Positions 1-5,899 of a stretch of 7,417 nucleotides of DNA are shown piece after piece; positions within the stretch are counted from its first letter, which is position 1, and each line of letters starts with the position of its first letter. The DNA is taken from assembly GCA_964637705.1 (NCBI GenBank), contig CAZWVM010000178.1:1-7417 (forward strand), in the 5' to 3' direction. The notes under the pieces were generated by a model that had not been told where the DNA came from, did no database searches, and worked only from the letters and a program-made list of their open reading frames with translations. Made by a program: the position numbers and the translations under genes. Source of the DNA: CAZWVM01 sp964637705. Its GTDB lineage: Bacteria; UBA8481.

Positions 1-44
1 ATGGCGTGCATGCCTGTGCGCGAAATCATAATCGGATACTCACA

Positions 45-53
45 TGCTATTAT
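45..53 (+). promoter_or_regulatory. Possible extended -10 promoter element for the nitroreductase gene
   Basis: TGCTATTAT reads as an extended -10 (TGn followed by TATTAT, 5 of 6 matches to TATAAT). The hexamer 17 bp upstream (25-30, ATCATA) is a poor -35. Predicted transcription start is near 60. The element lies on top of the minus-strand TATAAT, so the AT-rich block could serve both directions. Because AT-rich sequence produces -10 look-alikes by chance, this is much less certain than the minus-strand promoter. Confidence 0.3.
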
Positions 54-76
54 AACCCCCTTTTCGTCCGGGTCAA
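49..76 (-). promoter_or_regulatory. Strong sigma70-type promoter reading left, out of the window
   Basis: On the minus strand, TTGACC (76 to 71; 5 of 6 matches to TTGACA) is followed by a 16-bp spacer and a perfect TATAAT (54 to 49). Transcription would start near position 42 and run off the left edge. It implies a gene or RNA divergent from the nitroreductase, but the 40-odd transcribed bases in view are too short to identify it. Boxes and spacing are seen directly; activity is inferred. Confidence 0.6.
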
Positions 77-235
77 GGGGCATTCTTCATGGATCCTGTG
101 GAAAACGGTCCGAGCCGCGGCCCTGCGTCGCGGCCTCACGTTGCGCGAGACCCGCGCGCAAGCATTGACGGGTGGCTGCGCTTCCGGAGCGCGGGGATGA
201 TTGACGGCCGCGCGCGGTCATGCGAGGATTTGCGG

Positions 236-907
236 GTGAGTTCCTCCCTGCTTTCGATCATCGCCGCGCGGCACTCCAAGCGCGTTTTCCTCGACCGTGA
301 ACCTCTCCGCTCCGACGTCGAGGCCGTCCTCCGGGCCGCCGCCTCGGCGCCGTCGGCGAAGAACACGCAGCCCTGGGACGTCGTGGCCGCGCGTGGAGAG
401 CCGCTCCGCAAGCTCGCCGCGTCCCTCTGCGCCAACTATGACGAGAACAAGCAGGAGAGCGCGGACTTTCCCTACTACCCGGATCCCCTTCCGGCCGCGT
501 TCGCGGAACGGGCGCGGGAGACGGCCCTCGCGATTTTCGAGCACAAGGGAATCGACCCCTCCGACTCCGCCGCGAAACGCGCTCACTCCCGCGGCAACTA
601 CGAGTTCTTCGGCGCGCCGCTCGTCCTCTTCTTCCTCCTGCCCGCCGGCGCGGCGCGCGGCACCTTCCTCGATCTCGGCTTCTACCTCCAGAACGTGATG
701 CTCGGATTCGAGGCGATCGGCGCGTCGTCGTGTCCGCTGGCGAGCATCCTCGCGATGACGCGCTCGATCCGCGATTCCCTTCGACTCCCCGACGACCGCT
801 GGCTCTGCTGCGCGCTCGCGGTCGGATACGCGGATCCCGCCGCAAGGGTCAATTCCTTCTTCCCCCCGCGCCGGCCGCTCGAAGACGTCCTCACCTGGAA
901 GGAATAG
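236..907 (+). CDS. Nitroreductase family protein (PnbA/NfnB-like flavin oxidoreductase)
   Basis: Probable FMN-dependent NAD(P)H oxidoreductase of the nitroreductase fold, cytosolic, 223 aa from the GTG at 236. Seen directly: the N-terminal phosphate-binding Arg/Ser/Lys/Arg segment (residues 11-16), the hallmark PSAKNTQPW (39-47), the central helix LGFYLQNVMLGFEAIG (147-162), and a C-terminal GYADP...VN segment ending in a conserved-looking Trp (221). The GYxDP...VN...R.PL...W ending is typical of the PnbA/NfnB subgroup. Members reduce nitroaromatics or quinones in vitro; the physiological substrate here is unknown. The start is uncertain. GTG 236 has GAGG about 8 nt upstream and gives the usual family N-terminus; ATG 197 (GGAG upstream) and ATG 89 (AAGGGG upstream) are in frame and would add 13 or 49 residues without recognisable homology. 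The radical SAM gene follows after 42 bp and may be cotranscribed. Family assignment is firm, substrate is not. Confidence 0.9.
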   Translation: MSSSLLSIIAARHSKRVFLDREPLRSDVEAVLRAAASAPSAKNTQPWDVVAARGEPLRKLAASLCANYDENKQESADFPYYPDPLPAAFAERARETALAIFEHKGIDPSDSAAKRAHSRGNYEFFGAPLVLFFLLPAGAARGTFLDLGFYLQNVMLGFEAIGASSCPLASILAMTRSIRDSLRLPDDRWLCCALAVGYADPAARVNSFFPPRRPLEDVLTWKE

Positions 908-949
908 GCGCGTGCGCGCGCACCTCGTCCGCGCGGGCGCCGACCGCTC

Positions 950-2314
950 GTGAAGATCCTCCTCGTCAGGCCCTGGGGCGTCGCCGACGAGATCATTCCT
1001 CCGATCGGGCTCGGTTATCTCGCCGGCGCGGTGCGCGGGCGGCACGAGGCGCGGATTCTCGACTGCCTCAAGGACGATCTCCGGCCGGACAACATCGACG
1101 CCGCGCTCTCGTGGAGGCCAGACGTCGTCGGAATCACCCTCTTCTCGAAGGACCTCGCGATCGCGCGCCGGTACCTGGAGCGCGTCAAGGCGCTCCTTCC
1201 GTCTGCCGTCACGCTCGTGGGCGGCGCCCATCCCTCCTGCGCGCCCGAAACGATCTTCGACGTCTTCCCGGATGATCTCGACTACGCCTTCGCGGGCGAG
1301 GCCGAGACGACCCTGCCGGTCTTTCTCGACGCGCTCGAATCGGGCTCGCGGGACTTCGACGGCGTCGCCGGTCTCATCCGCCGCGTCGACGGCGCCGTCC
1401 GGATGAATCCCACCGTCTGCCCCGCGGAGCTCGACCGGTTCTCCTGCGCCTGGGACATGATTCCGCCGGGCGAGTATCCTCCCCTGCCGCACGGCGCGTT
1501 CTACCGCGGCTTTCCGATCGCTCCCGTCATCGTGACGCGAGGCTGCCCCTTTCACTGCACGTTCTGCTCCGGCCACCTGATCAGCGGGCGCCGCACGCGC
1601 AGTCGCTCGGTGGCGCATGTCATCGACGAGTGGGCGCGCCTGATCGAGACTCACGGCGTCAGGGAATTCCACATCGAGGACGACAACTTCACGGGGCAGC
1701 GGAAGTTCGTCCAGGACTTCTGCCGCGCGATCCTGGAGAAGGGATGGAAAATCTCCTGGACCTGCCCCAACGGGGTGAGGCTGGATACCCTCGACGAGGA
1801 GACCCTGTCCCTGATGAAGCAATCGGGCTGCTACATCCTCTCGGTCGGCATCGAGTCCGGTTCGGACCGCGTGTTGAAGCTCATGAGGAAGAATCTCGAC
1901 ACGAGGAGAATCCGCGAGAAGATCGCGCTGATCCACGGGGCCGGGATCAAGATCAGCGGCTTCTTCCTGATCGGGTTTCCGGGGGAGACTCGCGAGGAGA
2001 TGATGCGAACGTTCCGTTTCTCGAGGGAACTCCCCCTGGTCCGCGCCACGTATTCCTATTTCCAGCCGTTTCCCTCGAACGAGGCCTCGAGCTCGCTCGC
2101 TCGCGTCGACTTCGCGAAGAACGACCTCTGTCTCCACCACGTCAACTACCTTCCCGAGGGATTGACGGAGAAGGAAATCCACCGGCTTCGCCGCAACGCC
2201 CTTCTCCGCTTCTATCTCCGGCCCCGCGTCCTCGCCGATTTCATCGGGAGCATCAGGAACCTCCGGCACCTGAAGGGCGTGGCGCGCCGCGCCACAAGAT
2301 GGTTGAAGGCATGA
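950..2314 (+). CDS. B12-binding-type radical SAM protein
   Basis: Radical SAM enzyme of 454 aa with an N-terminal cobalamin-binding-like domain, the architecture of BchE/HpnP-type class B enzymes. Residues 1-150 form the Rossmann-like domain (MKILLVRPWG start, VGGAHPSCAPE at 90-100, GEAETTL at 117-122). The radical SAM core follows with the 4Fe-4S cluster motif C199-C203-C206 (CPFHCTFC), EDDNF at 243-247, GIESG at 300-304 and GFPGE at 342-346. The usual cobalamin-ligand DxHxxG motif is not seen; many relatives also lack it, so B12 binding remains open. Family members methylate or rearrange unactivated carbons in lipids, tetrapyrroles and natural products. The GTG at 950 has no clear Shine-Dalgarno but yields the classic N-terminus. 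The stop overlaps the next start in ATGA, implying coupled translation with a methyltransferase and a GT-C-like membrane protein. A lipid or lipid-linked glycan substrate is inference. Confidence 0.9.
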   Translation: MKILLVRPWGVADEIIPPIGLGYLAGAVRGRHEARILDCLKDDLRPDNIDAALSWRPDVVGITLFSKDLAIARRYLERVKALLPSAVTLVGGAHPSCAPETIFDVFPDDLDYAFAGEAETTLPVFLDALESGSRDFDGVAGLIRRVDGAVRMNPTVCPAELDRFSCAWDMIPPGEYPPLPHGAFYRGFPIAPVIVTRGCPFHCTFCSGHLISGRRTRSRSVAHVIDEWARLIETHGVREFHIEDDNFTGQRKFVQDFCRAILEKGWKISWTCPNGVRLDTLDEETLSLMKQSGCYILSVGIESGSDRVLKLMRKNLDTRRIREKIALIHGAGIKISGFFLIGFPGETREEMMRTFRFSRELPLVRATYSYFQPFPSNEASSSLARVDFAKNDLCLHHVNYLPEGLTEKEIHRLRRNALLRFYLRPRVLADFIGSIRNLRHLKGVARRATRWLKA

Positions 2315-3039
2315 CCGGGATCCTCTCCGAATCGGACCGGGACCGGTGGCAGATCGAGGTGCTGCGACAACTCGAGCGCGCCGGCCGGTACCAGGAGTGG
2401 CAGGTATCGATGGTGATCCCCGATCCGGGCCGGAAGATCCTGGAGTTGGGTTGCGGCATCGGCGTCCTGACGAGGAAGATGGCGAAGACGGGCGGCGCGG
2501 TGACCGCGGTCGACCAGTCGGAGGAATCCATGGCGGCGCTCATGCGGAGCCTCGACGCCTCGGACGACGTTCGACCCGTCACGGGGCGGCTCGAGGATTC
2601 CGCGACATGGGCGTCGATCGGAGGAGATTACGACACGATCCTGGCCTTCAACGTTCTCGAGCACGTTTCCGACGACCGCGAGCTGCTGACGCGCGCACGG
2701 CGGGCGGCCGCCAGGGGCGGAAGGCTTCGCATCCTCGTTCCGGCCTGCCCCTTTCTCTTCGGATCGGCCGACCTCATCGCGGGACACCGCCGCCGCTACG
2801 AGCTTCGAGCGATGAGGCGGCTGCTCGAGGAAACCGGATGGGAGCCTCGATTCCTTCGATACTTCAACGTCATCGGCGCGCTGGGATGGTGGTGGCGATT
2901 CAAGATCCGGCGCAAGGGTCTCTTCTCGAGCGACGAAATCGGGATCATGGACCGGCTGACTCCGCTCATGCGCCGCGTGGAATCGCTGGTGCCGCCGCCG
3001 TTCGGAATCTCCCTCTGCGTCCACGCCGTGAAACCGTGA
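2311..3039 (+). CDS. Class I SAM-dependent methyltransferase
   Basis: Methyltransferase of 242 aa with a Rossmann fold (Methyltransf_11/23-like). Motif I is ILELGCGIG (43-51), the ribose-binding acidic residue is D68 in VTAVDQS, and the post-motif strand reads YDTILAFNVLEHV (107-119). The C-terminal half carries GHRRRYE (158-164) and RYFNVIGALGWWW (183-195). From family knowledge, this GHxRRY plus N..G..GW pattern marks methyltransferases often found next to polyprenyl-sugar (DPM1-type) glycosyltransferases and surface-polysaccharide genes. ATG 2311 overlaps the radical SAM stop as ATGA. ATG 2299, four codons earlier, is an alternative; neither has a well-spaced Shine-Dalgarno, consistent with reinitiation after the upstream gene. 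Its own stop overlaps the next start as GTGA. The acceptor molecule is unknown; the neighbours suggest a lipid or glycan (inference). Confidence 0.9.
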   Translation: MTGILSESDRDRWQIEVLRQLERAGRYQEWQVSMVIPDPGRKILELGCGIGVLTRKMAKTGGAVTAVDQSEESMAALMRSLDASDDVRPVTGRLEDSATWASIGGDYDTILAFNVLEHVSDDRELLTRARRAAARGGRLRILVPACPFLFGSADLIAGHRRRYELRAMRRLLEETGWEPRFLRYFNVIGALGWWWRFKIRRKGLFSSDEIGIMDRLTPLMRRVESLVPPPFGISLCVHAVKP

Positions 3040-4367
3040 CACCGACTCTCGTGATTCGCGACACGCCCGTCCGTCCTCCCGCGCTCGCCGCCGCGATCCT
3101 GGGCGCTCTCGTCACCGTCGCCGTCTTCTCTCCCGGGTTCGTCTCTCCGGATTCCCTCGAGCTTCTCTCCGAGGCGCGTTCCGGGATCTTTCGCGACTAC
3201 CAGCCGCCTCTCCTGGCCTGGATCTGGAGCTTCACGGATCGAGTGGTGTCCGGACCGCTCGGCATGCTGATCCTCGTCAACTTCGTCTTCTGGTTCGGAA
3301 CCGCGGTTTTCTTCGACACGGTCCTGGCCCGGGCGGGGCAAGCCGCGGCGGCCGTCCTTCTCCTGGGATTCCTGCCCCCCGTCTTCGGCCTTCTCAGCAC
3401 GATCTGGAAGGACGTCTTCATGGGAGCGTGCCTCGTCGCGTCGTTCGCATGCCTGGCGCGCGCCGGGAAGTCCGTCCGACCGCGGCGCTGGGCCGTGCCC
3501 GCGATCCTCCTGCTCTTTTTGGCGGCGGCCTCCCGCCACAACGGCATCGCCGCCGTTCTCCCGGCGGCTCTTTGGGCGAACGGGATTCCGGGCGTTGCGC
3601 CGGGTTTCGCGGGATCAAGCCGTTGCCGGCGAATCGCGGGCGGATTCGTCCTGGTCTTCCTCATCGGCATCGGCGTCCGCTCTTTCGACGCCGCCGTCAC
3701 GACCGGGCCGTCGGAACACACGGGCCAGGTTCTCTTCGTCCACGATCTCGTCGTGCTCACCGTCGAAACCGGCGAGGACCTGGTGCCGGAGCCGTTTCGT
3801 CCGAAGCCCGCGATGACGCCCGGCGAGTGGCGAACGCTCTACTCGCCCTGGAACGTCGAACCGACGTACACGGCGGGCGGCGGCCTCTCCGTCCCCGAAC
3901 TACATGATCCGGAGGCCGTGAGAATCCTCGGGCGCGCCTGGCTTCGCGCCGTCCTGCGCCATCCGGCAACCTGGCTGCGTCACCGCGCGCGGCTCTTCTC
4001 GATGCAATGGGGATTCGGCTCGAAGGTCTGGTATCCGTTCCAGGCGGGTATCGCGGAGAACGATCTCGGCATTTCCACGGACCTGGCGCCGCGCGCCGAA
4101 GCGGCAGTCCGGATCCTCGGCCACTTCGCGGACTCCATCCTCTTCCGCGGCTGGTTCTATCTTCTCCTGGGCGTTATCGGCCTGGCGATCGCGTGCGCGC
4201 GTGGAATCGAACGCCACGCGATGGAAGTCGCGCTCGCTTCGAGCGGGCTCCTCTACGGCCTCGCCTATTTTCTCGTCTCGTCGACCCCGGACTTCCGGCT
4301 CATCTGGTGGACGGTCGTCTCGGCGCTGCTCCTCGTTCCTCCGACGCTCCTGCCGCGGCGGAGTTGA
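3036..4367 (+). CDS. Polytopic membrane protein, GT-C glycosyltransferase-like
   Basis: Predicted integral membrane protein of 443 aa with about ten hydrophobic segments: near 14-33, 72-95, 103-122, 126-143, 152-167, 170-182, 199-213, 372-388, 396-415 and 424-440. A large hydrophilic stretch (about 217-370) is probably an extracytoplasmic loop. After the first helix comes SPDS (D40 just past the membrane), then DYQPP (54-58), IWKD (123-126), SRHNG (166-170) and, before the last helix, PDFRL (418-422). An acidic residue after helix 1 followed by an aromatic/Pro-Pro motif resembles GT-C enzymes that use polyprenyl-phosphate sugars. I cannot place it in a named family, so function is inferred from topology, these motifs and its neighbours. 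GTG 3036 overlaps the methyltransferase stop as GTGA; GTG 3051 is an alternative. A flippase or an O-antigen-type membrane protein is a less likely reading. It is the last gene of the rightward cassette. Confidence 0.8.
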   Translation: MTPTLVIRDTPVRPPALAAAILGALVTVAVFSPGFVSPDSLELLSEARSGIFRDYQPPLLAWIWSFTDRVVSGPLGMLILVNFVFWFGTAVFFDTVLARAGQAAAAVLLLGFLPPVFGLLSTIWKDVFMGACLVASFACLARAGKSVRPRRWAVPAILLLFLAAASRHNGIAAVLPAALWANGIPGVAPGFAGSSRCRRIAGGFVLVFLIGIGVRSFDAAVTTGPSEHTGQVLFVHDLVVLTVETGEDLVPEPFRPKPAMTPGEWRTLYSPWNVEPTYTAGGGLSVPELHDPEAVRILGRAWLRAVLRHPATWLRHRARLFSMQWGFGSKVWYPFQAGIAENDLGISTDLAPRAEAAVRILGHFADSILFRGWFYLLLGVIGLAIACARGIERHAMEVALASSGLLYGLAYFLVSSTPDFRLIWWTVVSALLLVPPTLLPRRS

Positions 4368-4438
4368 AGGTTCCCGCTCCCGGCATTACGCCCTCCCGGG
4401 CATGATCCGGCGCGCCGCGCGCTCCCCCGTGACGGCGT
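4368..4438. other. Convergent intergenic gap without a recognisable terminator
   Basis: Seventy-one bases separate the stops of the rightward cassette and the leftward DUF1844 gene. There is a weak CCCGG/CCGGG inverted repeat (4379-4383 with 4396-4400, 12-nt loop) and an alternating GC run (4410-4422), but no T-tract on either strand. Intrinsic termination is therefore not supported; Rho-dependent termination or overlapping 3' ends are possible. Confidence 0.5.
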
Positions 4439-4753
4439 TCAGCCCTTCTTCGAGGCCTCCAGATAAGCGAGCCTCAGGCGCGTCAGAGCGTCCTGCAGGA
4501 GCTTCTCCTCGTCCGCCTCGAGATTCCCCTTCGTCTTCTCCTGCAGCACTCCGAGGATGTCGATGAGATACTTCGCCTGCGGCAGGTTCTTCGCCGTCTC
4601 CCCCGTCCGGGGATTCGCCATGAGTCCCAACCCGATGAAGGCCTCCATCGAGAGACTCGTCACGAAGAAATCGAACCGCGCCGGGGGCATTGACGTCTCC
4701 GCATCCGGGGCCGCGCCGTCACTCCCTGAGGGTTTCTCGTTCGTCTCGGTCAT
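4439..4753 (-). CDS. DUF1844 domain-containing protein
   Basis: Small soluble protein of 104 aa. Residues 1-25 are polar and probably disordered. The rest matches the DUF1844 pattern: FDFFVTSLSMEAFIGLG (27-43), a short Pro-containing turn (NPRTGE, 47-52), then two predicted helices (about 57-73 and 80-101) rich in Leu, Glu and Lys. DUF1844 proteins are about 90-130 aa, occur in Acidobacteria, deltaproteobacterial lineages and Planctomycetes, and have no established function. There is no signal peptide or convincing membrane helix. The ATG at 4753 has no Shine-Dalgarno; instead a promoter-like pair sits 6 bp upstream, so the mRNA may be leaderless. It lies 38 bp downstream of the secreted barrel gene on the same strand, so readthrough from the leuS operon is also possible. 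Family recognised from memory of the pattern; role unknown. Confidence 0.88.
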   Translation of the reverse strand: MTETNEKPSGSDGAAPDAETSMPPARFDFFVTSLSMEAFIGLGLMANPRTGETAKNLPQAKYLIDILGVLQEKTKGNLEADEEKLLQDALTRLRLAYLEASKKG

Positions 4754-4759
4754 GGCAAG

Positions 4760-4787
4760 AGATTATCGGCGCCCGCTTCCGGGTCAA
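4760..4787 (-). promoter_or_regulatory. Putative promoter giving a leaderless DUF1844 transcript
   Basis: On the minus strand TTGACC (4787 to 4782) is followed by a 16-bp spacer and TAATCT (4765 to 4760), which fits TANNNT. Six bases then separate the -10 from the ATG, putting the expected transcription start on the A of the start codon (4753). GATAAT, two bases earlier, is an alternative -10 with a short 14-bp spacer. The -35 and its extension, TTGACCCGGA, are identical to the promoter at 71-76 (extension to 67). The missing Shine-Dalgarno is consistent with leaderless initiation. Confidence 0.45.
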
Positions 4788-4791
4788 TGGC

Positions 4792-5895
4792 TTATCGGCC
4801 ACTGATCGGCCGCGTGGGGACTTCCGGTCGAGAGTTCGCCGGACGTCCGATCCTGACCGCCGCGTATCCGAGCCGGCCGAGGTTCAGGGAGACGCGCCGA
4901 TCGGCGGCCGAGACCCCGAGCGTCGAGCGGCCGCCGTGCAGAAGACGGGCCTCTCCGATCGGTTCCCGGAAGGTCGCCCTCAGCATGACCTGGTTCCTCG
5001 ACGGATTCGCAGCGATCCAGTAGAGATCGCCCTCGTGCTCGACGATGCGATTCGGCACCTCCGCCGGCGCCACGGTGGCGAGGAGCGCGTCCGCCGTCGT
5101 CCCCCTCTCCAGGACCGCGTCCAGGTCGATCAGTTCGCGGTTGATCCGGGCGATCTCCTCGAGAAGATCCGGGTGCTCCTCCAGCTTCCAGACCACGCCG
5201 TCCAGTCCGCCCACCATCCAGATGAAGAAGAGCAGCCCGTCGGGACCGGCCGTCAGCGCCTGGTAGACGATGTTGTGCAGTTCATGCCGGTCCGGCGCGC
5301 GATACTGCCAGGGCCGCTGGAAGAAGACCGGTATGCAGACATAGAGAGGCTTCACATCGCAGAGCGAGCGCGCGTAGGCGGCATACCGCGCCGTGATCTC
5401 CATCTTCACCTCGCCCGGATGCGAGCCGATCGGGTAGGGTGTGATGCCGAAGATGTCGGCGTGGGGAAGGTAGGTCGTGTACTCCTGCGGCGTCCAGACG
5501 GTGAGAAAGACCGGCTTGGTGGAATGCCGTCTCAGCCAGGCGACCTTCGATTCCACCACGTCCGAGGAATAGCCGTAGATGTCCGGCTCATCGAAGGGAT
5601 ACCAGGCCCGGATCACGGGCTCGGTGTCGAGGGCGCGGATCTTCGCGTAGGACGTCTCGTCGTCCCCGAACCACGCGGGAATCAAACCGAGTCCCCGCCT
5701 CCGCGCTCCCTCCAGGTCCCACGTGTCGGTCGGACAGATGACGAGATTGAATCCGAGCGAGACGACCGTGTCGAAGGTCTCCTCCCCGAGCGTGTAGAAC
5801 CCCCTCACGAACTCGGCCCGGGCGGGCGCGGCATGACACATCAGACACAAGAGGATCAGCGGGCCGAGGATGCGCCGGGAATGCCGGGCTTCCAC
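4792..5895 (-). CDS. Secreted TIM-barrel protein, glycoside hydrolase-like, function unknown
   Basis: Exported protein of 367 aa. Residues 1-27 form a Sec signal peptide (basic start, hydrophobic GPLILLCLMC, likely cleavage after APARA). The mature part shows an ordered set of strand-like segments suggesting a (beta/alpha)8 barrel: GFYTLG (32-37), FNLVICP (49-55), LGLIPAWFG (69-77), VIRAWYPFDEPD (94-105), PVFLTVW (128-134), ADIFGITPYP (146-155), PLYVCIPVFF (183-192) and DGLLFFIW (219-226). E103 in FDEPD sits where clan GH-A enzymes carry the acid/base Glu after strand 4. No obvious nucleophile Glu follows strand 7, where FFQRP is seen. Residues about 265-350 look like a C-terminal beta-sandwich. 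The GTG at 5895 lies 4 bp after the leuS stop, with only a weak GGTGG-type ribosome site, so cotranscription with leuS is likely. Glycan hydrolysis or binding is inferred, not shown. Confidence 0.82.
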   Translation of the reverse strand: MEARHSRRILGPLILLCLMCHAAPARAEFVRGFYTLGEETFDTVVSLGFNLVICPTDTWDLEGARRRGLGLIPAWFGDDETSYAKIRALDTEPVIRAWYPFDEPDIYGYSSDVVESKVAWLRRHSTKPVFLTVWTPQEYTTYLPHADIFGITPYPIGSHPGEVKMEITARYAAYARSLCDVKPLYVCIPVFFQRPWQYRAPDRHELHNIVYQALTAGPDGLLFFIWMVGGLDGVVWKLEEHPDLLEEIARINRELIDLDAVLERGTTADALLATVAPAEVPNRIVEHEGDLYWIAANPSRNQVMLRATFREPIGEARLLHGGRSTLGVSAADRRVSLNLGRLGYAAVRIGRPANSRPEVPTRPISGR

Positions 5896-5899
5896 CCGC

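Noticed and set aside
218..2269. A 683-codon open frame on the minus strand across the nitroreductase and radical SAM genes.
   Set aside because: Its translation is dominated by Arg, Glu, Asp and Gly with no domain. It is an antisense shadow produced by GC-rich codon use in two well-supported genes.
1630..2310. Upstream in-frame extension of the methyltransferase, which could suggest a 469-aa fusion.
   Set aside because: The extension lies entirely inside the radical SAM gene in another frame and has low-complexity Arg/Pro sequence; the domain begins after the ATG at 2311.
2346..3035. Upstream in-frame extension of the GT-C-like membrane protein.
   Set aside because: It overlaps the methyltransferase gene in another frame, is Arg/Gly-rich and lacks hydrophobic segments. 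The GTGA overlap at 3036 is the natural start.
4379..4422. Candidate bidirectional terminator in the convergent gap.
   Set aside because: The CCCGG/CCGGG stem is only 5 bp with a 12-nt loop, the GCGCGC-type run is simple GC alternation, and neither strand has a T-tract.
4796..4812. Small inverted repeat CGGCC...GGCCG at the 3' end of the barrel gene.
   Set aside because: It is a 5-bp stem inside coding sequence, with no following T-tract on the minus strand. This is expected by chance at this GC content.
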